5,597 nucleotides of DNA. Source: Paracoccaceae bacterium. GTDB lineage: Bacteria; Pseudomonadota; Alphaproteobacteria; Rhodobacterales; Rhodobacteraceae. The first letter of the stretch is position 1; every line of letters begins with the position of its first letter. The stretch is taken from positions 1 to 5,597 of the forward strand of contig SKUV01000135.1 of assembly GCA_007129775.1 (NCBI GenBank), read 5' to 3'. The translations under genes and the position numbers were made by a program. Of the stretch, positions 1-5,597 are shown in pieces. Below the pieces are notes generated by a model. That model was not told the origin of the DNA and searched no databases. It was given only the letters and a program-made list of their open reading frames with translations.

Positions 1-968
1 AAGGCGGCCAGCACCGCTTCGGCGGCGGCGGCGGGGGGCAGGCGGCCCGCGACCACTTCGCGCCCCATCTCGGCCATGCGCGCCTGCGCGCCCGCATCGG
101 CGCGCAGGCGCGCCAGCAGGGCCTCGCGCACCTCCTGCTCGAACCAGTGGCGTGCCTGTGCGGCGCGGCGTTCGCGCCAGTGGCCCTGTTGCCGGCGCCA
201 CTCCGCCAGCGCCGAAATCTCATACCACGCCTCCGCCAGCCCGCCCTCTTCCAGGGCCGAGACGCACAGCGCCTTCGGGAAGCCTTCGGGGTCCTGCGGG
301 CGCCGCCGCATCAGGCGCAGCGCGCCGGCGTAATCGGCACGGGTGCGGCTTGCCGCCGCCTTCAACTCCCCATCCGCCTTGTTGACGAGGATCAAATCCG
401 CCGCTTCCATGATCCCGCGCTTGACTCCCTGCAACTCGTCACCCCCCGCCGGCGCAAGCAGCAGCACGAAGACATCGGACAATTCCGCCACCACCGTCTC
501 GGATTGGCCGACGCCCACGGTCTCGATCAGCACCACGTCGAAACCGGCGCCCTCGCACAGGGCCACCGCATCGCGAGTGCGGCGGGCGACCCCGCCAAGC
601 TGCGTCTGGCTGGGCGAGGGTCGGATAAAGGCGCCCTGCGCCCGCGCCAGCCGCTCCATCCGGGTCTTGTCGCCAAGGATCGACCCGCCGGAGCGGGCCG
701 AGCTGGGGTCCACCGCCAGCACCGCCACGCGCAGGCCACGCGCCACAAGCATCATCCCGAACGCTTCGATGAAAGTGGATTTGCCCACCCCCGGCGTGCC
801 CGAAAGGCCGATGCGCAGGGCCTCGCGTCCGGCGCCCGCAACCCCGGCCAGAAGATCGGCAGCCCGCGCGCGATGGTCGTCACGCCCGCTTTCCACAAGC
901 GTGATCGCCCGGGCGAGCGCCCGACGCTCCCCCGCGATCACCCGGGCTGCCAGTTCATCCGTTTCCAT
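1..968 (-). CDS. meaB: Methylmalonyl-CoA mutase-associated GTPase MeaB, 3' end cut by window edge
   Basis: This is a cytosolic SIMIBI-class P-loop GTPase of the MeaB/ArgK family, which protects and reloads the B12-dependent methylmalonyl-CoA mutase. The window holds 322 codons of a family usually about 325-335 residues long, so only the last few residues are missing. Visible motifs: Walker A GTPGVGKST at about residues 57-65 (Lys63), VDPSS at 86-90, GDKTRM at 99-104, the G3-type ETVGVGQ at 149-155 and the base-specificity motif NKAD at 196-199. A charged helical C-terminal part rich in Arg, Glu and Ala follows, as in the family's dimerisation arm. The ATG at 966-968 is chosen because GAGGTG lies 8 nt upstream and the protein then begins METDELAARV, as expected. 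The frame is open and intact to the edge. No mutase gene is in view; the neighbour across the start is divergent. Older database entries call this family a LAO/AO transport ATPase (ArgK), a less likely role. The family call is firm; the mutase partner is inferred from family knowledge. Confidence 0.96.
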   Translation of the reverse strand, partial: METDELAARVIAGERRALARAITLVESGRDDHRARAADLLAGVAGAGREALRIGLSGTPGVGKSTFIEAFGMMLVARGLRVAVLAVDPSSARSGGSILGDKTRMERLARAQGAFIRPSPSQTQLGGVARRTRDAVALCEGAGFDVVLIETVGVGQSETVVAELSDVFVLLLAPAGGDELQGVKRGIMEAADLILVNKADGELKAAASRTRADYAGALRLMRRRPQDPEGFPKALCVSALEEGGLAEAWYEISALAEWRRQQGHWRERRAAQARHWFEQEVREALLARLRADAGAQARMAEMGREVVAGRLPPAAAAEAVLAA

Positions 969-976
969 CCGCGCAC

Positions 977-982
977 CACCTC
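977..982 (-). promoter_or_regulatory. Ribosome-binding site of meaB
   Basis: On the minus strand this reads GAGGTG, ending 8 nt before the ATG at 966-968. It is a good Shine-Dalgarno match at normal spacing and supports that start. Confidence 0.6.
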
Positions 983-1050
983 GAAACCCGCCACCACCGG
1001 CCCTGCGCGGCTCCGCCTCGCTCGCGCGGAATACCGCCACACCGCGCTGG

Positions 1051-1068
1051 CGTCACCGGAACGTGACG
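1051..1068. repeat. Inverted repeat CGTCAC-N6-GTGACG in the divergent intergenic region
   Basis: The two 6-bp arms (1051-1056 and 1063-1068) are perfect reverse complements separated by six bases. They lie between the divergent meaB and DUF3108 genes, 82 bp from the meaB start and 70 bp from the DUF3108 start, so a dimeric repressor or activator could act on either gene. I cannot match it to a known operator, and arms of this length can arise by chance in GC-rich DNA. No convincing sigma-70 boxes are visible nearby; a weak TTGCGC (1079-1084) with TAACGA (1101-1106) at 16-bp spacing is the best pair. Confidence 0.3.
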
Positions 1069-1126
1069 GCGGCGCGATTTGCGCGCCCCTACATCCGGTG
1101 TAACGATGACCGCGCAGGCACTCACC

Positions 1127-1130
1127 GGAG
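1127..1130 (+). promoter_or_regulatory. Ribosome-binding site that decides the DUF3108 start
   Basis: GGAG ends 8 nt before the ATG at 1139. The in-frame alternatives are TTG at 1079, ATG at 1106 and ATG at 1199. None has a comparable site, and the 1139 start gives a compact signal peptide, so 1139 is preferred. Confidence 0.6.
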
Positions 1131-1138
1131 TCAGGCCC

Positions 1139-1909
1139 ATGACCTTTCGTCTCCTTCAGCATCTTTCACCCTTTCCCGCCGGCTTCAAGCCGCTCGGGAT
1201 GGCGCTTGCGCTGGGGCTTGTCGCGACGCTGCCCGCCGAGGCGCCCGCGGCAGAGACGCGCGAGCAGGCGAGCTTCGATCTGGAACTGCGCGGCGTGCGC
1301 GCCGGCCGGCTCCAGTTTTCGGCAACCTCCACGCCGCAGGCCTACAGCGCCGCGGTGCGACTGCAAAGCACCGGGCTGGTCAATCTCGTGCGCAGCATGC
1401 GGTATGACGGGCAGGCGCAGGGCCGTATCGTATCCGGCCAGCCCGTGCCGCAGCGCCACCAGAACGCCTATGACAACGGCCGCAGGGAAACCAGCATGCT
1501 GCTGGAATTCGCCAACCATACCCCCGTCCGGGTGGAGCGCGAGCCCGACCGCGAATTGCAGCCGCATGACCTCGACCCGGCCAGCCAGACCGGCACGATG
1601 GATATCGTCACCGCGCTTTTCGCCGTCTTCCGCGAGGTACCGCGCGATTCGGTCTGCAACCTTGATCTGGCGATGTTCGACGGGCGGCGGCGGACGCAGC
1701 TTGTGGTCGGCGCGCCTGTGACATCGGGCGCGGGCGTGACCTGCGCCGGCGAATACCGCCGGGTGGCGGGCTTTCCCCCGGAGGATATGGCCGAGCGCAC
1801 GAACTATCCCTTCACTCTGGTCTACATGCCCGGCGACAACGGTCTGATGCAGTTGCGCCAGGTGGATATGGAAAGCACCCAAGGCCGCGGCCGGCTGATC
1901 CGGCGCTGA
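1139..1909 (+). CDS. Exported DUF3108 domain protein
   Basis: This is a 256-residue protein of the DUF3108 family, which is common in alphaproteobacteria and has no established function. From the ATG at 1139 it begins with a basic/polar n-region, a hydrophobic stretch around residues 19-31 (LGMALALGLVATL) and a likely signal peptidase I site after APA or APAA (about residues 37-38), so it should be periplasmic or released. There is no lipobox cysteine and no second membrane segment. The mature part is largely beta-like, starting FDLELRGVRAGRLQF (about 46-60), followed by a DP-containing segment near DLDPASQTG. Then come FDGRRR (180-185) and CAGEYRRVAGF (202-212), features I associate with this family. 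Its only two cysteines are Cys173 and Cys202, both after the signal peptide, and they could form a disulfide. It is divergent from meaB and convergent with the kinase gene, so it is probably transcribed alone. The family assignment is from memory of its pattern; the cellular location is well supported by the N-terminus. Confidence 0.85.
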   Translation: MTFRLLQHLSPFPAGFKPLGMALALGLVATLPAEAPAAETREQASFDLELRGVRAGRLQFSATSTPQAYSAAVRLQSTGLVNLVRSMRYDGQAQGRIVSGQPVPQRHQNAYDNGRRETSMLLEFANHTPVRVEREPDRELQPHDLDPASQTGTMDIVTALFAVFREVPRDSVCNLDLAMFDGRRRTQLVVGAPVTSGAGVTCAGEYRRVAGFPPEDMAERTNYPFTLVYMPGDNGLMQLRQVDMESTQGRGRLIRR

Positions 1910-1912
1910 GGC

Positions 1913-1944
1913 GGCGGCTGCCCGCCAACGCGCCGCTGCGGCGC
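1913..1944. terminator. Two adjacent GC-rich hairpins after DUF3108, possible terminator
   Basis: Just after the DUF3108 stop, GGCGG (1913-1917) pairs with CCGCC (1922-1926) across a 4-nt loop. Next, GCGCCG (1930-1935) pairs perfectly with CGGCGC (1939-1944) across a 3-nt loop. Neither is followed by a real T tract (only TT after the second), so this is not a classic intrinsic terminator. Position between two convergent genes makes a role in ending transcription plausible, but that is inference. Confidence 0.3.
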
Positions 1945-1963
1945 TTCAGAGCCCCCTGACCAG

Positions 1964-2007
1964 CCCCACATGGGCCCCACATAGGCCCGACATGGGCCCG
2001 ACATTGG
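1964..2007. repeat. Four-copy tandem repeat of an 11-bp unit
   Basis: Four consecutive units fill 44 bp exactly: CCCCACATGGG (1964-1974), CCCCACATAGG (1975-1985), CCCGACATGGG (1986-1996) and CCCGACATTGG (1997-2007), consensus CCC(C/G)ACATNGG. Copies 1-2 share C and copies 3-4 share G at the fourth position. The repeat ends 7 bp before the kinase stop codon and lies wholly in the convergent intergenic spacer. Because units start with CCC and end with GG or GGG, junctions create GGGCCC-type palindromes; for example GGCCC (1984-1988) can pair with GGGCC (1994-1998) around GACAT. It could be a slippage-derived repeat, a phased protein-binding array or part of a bidirectional terminator. Confidence 0.85.
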
Positions 2008-2014
2008 CGGCCCG

Positions 2015-5000
2015 TCACTCCGATCCCGGGTCGTGCTCCTCCGCGGCTTTTCTTGCGAGCGCAAGGGAAACCGCGGCCACCAGATCGCCCGCCGCCGCGG
2101 GCTTGGCCAGAACAGCATCGAACAGCGGCCTGTCACGGCCGGCCTGATCGGGCAGCGCGGTCACGAGAACGCACGGCAGATCGGGCCGCAGCGCGCGGGC
2201 CCGGCCGGCAAGCTCCGCGCCGGTCAGGCCGGGCATGTCCTGATCTGTGATCAGCACATGCCAGTCGTGCGGGCTTTCGTGCAGCGCCTCGAGCGCCTCG
2301 AACGGGTCGCAGGTGCCCACCGCATTGGCGCCCGCGGTATCGAGCATCGCACCCAGCACCGCACAGACATCCGGCGCATCATCGACCACCAGCGCAACGA
2401 CACCGTCCAGCCGCCCACCCGGCGCATCGCTGTCGATCACGGGCAGCGGGCCGTCCTGCGCGGGCGTCAGCGGCCAGAGGATCGTGATGCGCGTGCCTGC
2501 GCCCGGGGCGCTGTCGATGCGTAGCGCGGCATCGTTGTCGCGCACCAGCCCGGCGACGATGGCAAGGCCCAGCCCGGTGCCGCCGTCATCGCCCTTTGTG
2601 GTGAAATAGGGCTCGAAGATACGCGCCCGCGCCGCCGCGTCGATCCCGGGGCCGGTATCACAGACCGAGAATGCCAGATAACTGCGCCCCGGGACGATGC
2701 GCCCCAGATCGGGCGCTTCGCACAGCGCCTCGGGCAGTGCGGGAGCCAGCGACAGCACGATCTCGCCCGGCGCCCCGCCAAGCGCATCGCGGCTGTTGAT
2801 GGCGAGGTTGAGCACCACCTGCAGCACATCGGTCGGATCGGCATAGGCGATCTGGGGCGTATCCGGCAGATCCAGCCGCAGGCGATAATGCCATGGCAGC
2901 CCCGGCACCATCAGTTGCACCGCCTCGGTCAGCGGCACCCGCAGGTCGAGCGCCTCGCGCTGCGCCCGCCGGCCGCCCAGATCGCGCAGCCGCGCCACCA
3001 GCGCCCCCGCCCGCGACGCCGCACCCGTGATCCGCGCCGTTTCGGCCCGTGTCTGGGCGCAGGCCGTCGCGCGCGCCTCGATCATCGCGACGGACCCCGT
3101 AATCACGGCGAGGAAATTGTTGAAATCATGCGCCAGCCCGGCGGCAAGCTGGCCGATCACCTCGCGCCGCTGCGCCTGCTGCAATTGCTCGCGCAGGCGC
3201 AGCCGTTCGGCCGCATTGCGGCGGCGCCGGCTGATGTCATGGGCAATCCAGATCGCGCCGCCGTCGGGGTTCAGGGTCAGCGAAAGCTCCTGCTCCAGCG
3301 GCGCGCCGTCGTGGCGCTGGCCAATCACTTCACCGCGCCAGTCACCCCGCCGCAGCAGGCGCGGCATCGCATTGCGCTGCAGCCAGCTTGCGGTTTCGGT
3401 GGCGTAGATATCGGCCCAGCCCATGGCGCGGATATCGGCCTCGGGGTCGATGGCGAACATCGCGCGCTGGCTGGGATTGACATAAACGAAACGGCCCGCG
3501 GCATCGGTGATGGCAATGCCGTCGCGCGAACTGTCCATCGCGGCGGCGCGTTCCTCCAGCGCCCGGCGCTCGGCATGCTTCAGCGCGGTGATGTCCACCT
3601 GCAGCGCCATGACCCCGCGGAAAGACCCGTCGGCCTCATAGAGCGGCTGGACATCCAGATCGGTCCAGTATTCCTCGCCCGTGCGGGAGCGGTTGAGCAT
3701 CTCGGCCCGCGCGCCCTGCCCGCGACGCAGGGCGCCCAGCAGCCGTCGCAGCACCCGATGGTCGCTGCCCGGCGCGTGCAGCAGGCGCAGCGGGTTGCGC
3801 CCCCGGATACGATCAAGCGACCAGCCGCTGCGCGCCTCGAAGGCCGGGTTGACCCAGTCGATGCGGCCACGCGCATCGGTTACCAGAACGAGGTTGGTGG
3901 TGCGCCGCGCCACCTCGCCCAGCCGCGCGATCAGCCGCTGCTGGCGCCGGGCATCGGTGATGTCGCGCAGCACGACCACATGGGCCGGGGCGGATCCGTC
4001 GCGCGCCGAGGCCGAAATCTGATACCAACGCGCCGCGGCCCCCTCGCCCACGGAAATCATGCGGCTCTCTGCGCCGCCACCGCGATCGGCAGCCGCCAGT
4101 GCCGCGCGCAGCGTCGTCGCGGCAGCCGGCGGTAACGCGGCCTCGAGCGGCGCGCCCACATGTCGGGCAAGCGCCCCGGCAAGGGCATCCGACCGGCTGG
4201 CGTGACAGCCCCGCAGGATGCCATCTGCGTCAAGCTCCAGCACCAGATCGGGCAGTGCCTCCAGCGTGGCGCGCATGCGGTCGCGTTCCGCGGTCAGCGC
4301 AGCGCGAGCCTGCTCGATCCTTGCCTCGGTCTCGCGGCGCACCAGCAGGGCGGCGATGACATTGGCCACCGAGCGGATCAGAAACACCTCGCCCGGCAGG
4401 AAATTCCGCCGTCGGCGCACAGCGTCATAGCCGACGAAGCCCAGAAGCCGGTCGCCGTGGCGCAGCGGTGCGACCAGAAGCGAGCGGATGTTCTGGCTTG
4501 AAAGCAGGGGTTTGAGCGGATCATCCCCGGGCAGCGCGGCGACATCGGGGATATGCAACTCGCGGTCGGCGTCGAGGGTCGCGCGCCAGTGGTCCATCAT
4601 ATGCGCCGGCAGGTTCTGCAGCCGCGCGATCATCGGTGTGATGCCCGGTGCAGTCCATTCGTGGGTATTGCTGATCCGGCCTTCCCCGTGCAGGCAGAAC
4701 ACATAGGTCCGGTCCGAGCCGGCGAAGTCGCCGGTGCGGGCCAGCGCGCTGTCGATGGCCGTATCGATCCCGTCCGAGCGGGCGCGCAGCATGTCGTTGT
4801 TGATCCCGGTCACCAGCGCCTGCGCCTCGGTCAGGCGGCCGACCGCCTCCTTGACGGCATCGAAAGAGGCCTCCAACGGCTCCTGTCCCGGCCCGGGCAA
4901 GGCCCCGTCGCCGGAAATCAGCCCCGTCAGCATCGCATTGCGCCGGGCCAGCCGGATCGTGCCCAGCGCCTGCGCGGCAAGGGCCGCGAGGCGCCGCGCA

Positions 5001-5470
5001 AGGGTCAGACTGTCGTCATCGAAGGGCGAAGCGCCCGCCCCCCCCAGCAAAACGAGCGTCATCGGCGACGCCCCCGCCACAGGGCGCAGCGGCGCCTGTA
5101 TCGCCCCACCCACAGGCCCCACCCCTGTTGCTGCGATCCCCTGCGGCAATGCCGCTGCTGCATCGGGCAGAAGCGCCGCGGCGGGCGGCGACTCCGCGGC
5201 CCATGCCAGACCCGTCAGCGCAGGTTGCGACGCGGCGATCACGCGCGCCGTGCCGCCGCCATCTGGCCCCACGACCAGCACCGCCGCCACGCCTTCGATC
5301 ATCCGGGGCGCGTGATCGAACAGCGCGTGAAGCGCGGCATCGGTATCGGCCGCCGCCGCCATGGCATCGAAGGCATCGAACAGACACTCGGACTCGCGCC
5401 GCAGGGCCGCTGCGCGCGCGCCCGAAACTCGCGGCGCATCCTCGGCATTGGGCGGGGTCTGATCCTCCAT
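2015..5470 (-). CDS. Soluble GAF/PAS hybrid sensor histidine kinase with C-terminal receiver
   Basis: This 1151-residue cytosolic hybrid kinase has no signal peptide or membrane span. Approximate domain order: degenerate GAF-like region 28-175; helical linker 200-230; GAF 232-378 with an SNTHEW motif (267-272); helical, charged linker 376-402; PAS1 403-508; PAS2 518-630; PAS3 638-748; HisKA 755-835; HATPase_c 850-1005; receiver 1025-1140. The H-box is LAHDFNN with phosphoacceptor His781, the type found in CckA-like kinases; D782-x-x-N785 fits the E/DxxT/N phosphatase motif, so it may both phosphorylate and dephosphorylate. ATP-binding motifs are intact: N-box around Asn888/Asn892, DTGPGI (938-943), FEPYFTTK (952-959) and GTGLGL (964-969). 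The receiver keeps Asp1030/Asp1031, phosphoacceptor Asp1076 (TDQDMPG), Thr1104 and Lys1123. There is no DNA-binding output, so phosphate probably passes to a partner encoded elsewhere. PAS2 carries GRNPLRLLHAPGSD (557-570), resembling LOV-like PAS domains but without the photoactive cysteine. The ATG at 5470 has only a weak GGGA 6 nt upstream. The signal and regulon are unknown; it is not CckA itself, which has membrane spans. Confidence 0.95.
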   Translation of the reverse strand: MEDQTPPNAEDAPRVSGARAAALRRESECLFDAFDAMAAAADTDAALHALFDHAPRMIEGVAAVLVVGPDGGGTARVIAASQPALTGLAWAAESPPAAALLPDAAAALPQGIAATGVGPVGGAIQAPLRPVAGASPMTLVLLGGAGASPFDDDSLTLARRLAALAAQALGTIRLARRNAMLTGLISGDGALPGPGQEPLEASFDAVKEAVGRLTEAQALVTGINNDMLRARSDGIDTAIDSALARTGDFAGSDRTYVFCLHGEGRISNTHEWTAPGITPMIARLQNLPAHMMDHWRATLDADRELHIPDVAALPGDDPLKPLLSSQNIRSLLVAPLRHGDRLLGFVGYDAVRRRRNFLPGEVFLIRSVANVIAALLVRRETEARIEQARAALTAERDRMRATLEALPDLVLELDADGILRGCHASRSDALAGALARHVGAPLEAALPPAAATTLRAALAAADRGGGAESRMISVGEGAAARWYQISASARDGSAPAHVVVLRDITDARRQQRLIARLGEVARRTTNLVLVTDARGRIDWVNPAFEARSGWSLDRIRGRNPLRLLHAPGSDHRVLRRLLGALRRGQGARAEMLNRSRTGEEYWTDLDVQPLYEADGSFRGVMALQVDITALKHAERRALEERAAAMDSSRDGIAITDAAGRFVYVNPSQRAMFAIDPEADIRAMGWADIYATETASWLQRNAMPRLLRRGDWRGEVIGQRHDGAPLEQELSLTLNPDGGAIWIAHDISRRRRNAAERLRLREQLQQAQRREVIGQLAAGLAHDFNNFLAVITGSVAMIEARATACAQTRAETARITGAASRAGALVARLRDLGGRRAQREALDLRVPLTEAVQLMVPGLPWHYRLRLDLPDTPQIAYADPTDVLQVVLNLAINSRDALGGAPGEIVLSLAPALPEALCEAPDLGRIVPGRSYLAFSVCDTGPGIDAAARARIFEPYFTTKGDDGGTGLGLAIVAGLVRDNDAALRIDSAPGAGTRITILWPLTPAQDGPLPVIDSDAPGGRLDGVVALVVDDAPDVCAVLGAMLDTAGANAVGTCDPFEALEALHESPHDWHVLITDQDMPGLTGAELAGRARALRPDLPCVLVTALPDQAGRDRPLFDAVLAKPAAAGDLVAAVSLALARKAAEEHDPGSE

Positions 5471-5597
5471 GGCGTATCCCGTCGCATCGCCCGGTGTCGC
5501 GGAACCCGGACAGACGAAACTTCGCGCGATCCGTCGCCCGAGTCCATCCGCCCCCCTGCGCGCCCGGAAGCGACCCGGCAGCGCCCCCCTCAGAGCC
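5471..5597. other. Upstream region of the kinase gene, no gene or clear promoter seen
   Basis: These 127 bp lie upstream of the kinase start. On the minus strand a weak GGGA (5477-5480) sits 6 nt before the ATG. I see no convincing -35/-10 pair, operator or RNA gene. The kinase reading frame stays open through the whole stretch, with no in-frame ATG, GTG or TTG, so the start of this gene is less certain than its body. Confidence 0.5.

Noticed and set aside
1024..1047. GCGCGG-N12-CCGCGC inverted repeat
   Set aside because: Pure GC arms with a 12-nt gap are expected by chance in DNA of this composition, and nothing else supports a site.
147..1103. Long open frame (318 codons) antisense to meaB
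   Set aside because: It mirrors an intact, motif-rich MeaB on the other strand; the Arg/His/Pro-rich translation shows no domain and is typical of antisense frames in GC-rich DNA.
343..1407. A 354-codon plus-strand open frame spanning meaB and the start of DUF3108
   Set aside because: It runs across the divergent region and into a different frame of DUF3108. Its Ser/Arg/Ala/Pro-rich translation has no recognisable fold.
1166..1882. A 238-codon open frame antisense to DUF3108
   Set aside because: It lies entirely inside the better-supported exported protein gene, which has a good ribosome-binding site and signal peptide; no domain is seen in the antisense product.
1964..2007. CRISPR array
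   Set aside because: The units are 11 bp and directly adjacent with no spacers, and no cas genes are present.
1822..2136. Small minus-strand frame (104 codons) reading through the 11-bp repeat
   Set aside because: The GPM/GPC-type peptide repeats come only from translating the tandem DNA repeat. The frame overlaps both convergent genes and has no support as a protein.
2888..4135. A 415-codon open frame antisense to the kinase
   Set aside because: The kinase frame is intact and conserved in motifs throughout this interval; the antisense translation is low-complexity and His/Arg/Gln-rich without a domain.

Overview
The window reads as chromosomal DNA from a very GC-rich alphaproteobacterium, most likely of the Rhodobacterales/Roseobacter type. 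The grounds are the base composition, the strong G/C preference at third codon positions, and the combination of a MeaB GTPase, an exported DUF3108 protein and a soluble multi-PAS hybrid histidine kinase. The lineage is inferred from gene content; no rRNA or marker gene is present.

Layout. Positions 1-968 (minus strand) hold nearly all of meaB, the GTPase chaperone of methylmalonyl-CoA mutase; its last few residues lie off the left edge. A 170-bp divergent intergenic region (969-1138) carries good ribosome-binding sites for both flanking genes and one 6+6 bp inverted repeat. Positions 1139-1909 (plus strand) encode a 256-residue exported DUF3108 protein with a signal peptide and exactly two cysteines. 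A 105-bp spacer (1910-2014) separates this gene from the next, which converges on it; the spacer holds two short GC hairpins and a clean four-copy tandem repeat of an 11-bp unit. Positions 2015-5470 (minus strand) encode a 1151-residue cytosolic hybrid sensor kinase: GAF-like, GAF, PAS, PAS, PAS, HisKA, HATPase_c and receiver. The last 127 bp (5471-5597) lie upstream of the kinase, with no clear promoter and only a weak ribosome-binding site.

How the genes relate. No two adjacent genes share a strand, so nothing here forms an operon and no shared pathway is shown. MeaB serves B12-dependent carbon metabolism (methylmalonyl-CoA mutase, in this group usually linked to the ethylmalonyl-CoA pathway or propionate use). 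The DUF3108 protein probably acts in the periplasm with unknown role. The kinase senses unknown cytosolic signals through its GAF/PAS array and ends in a receiver, so its output must pass to a phosphotransfer protein or regulator encoded elsewhere.

I see no tRNA, rRNA, CRISPR array, insertion sequence, integrase or phage gene, and no evident undescribed system. The most distinctive non-coding signal is the 11-bp tandem repeat at 1964-2007.
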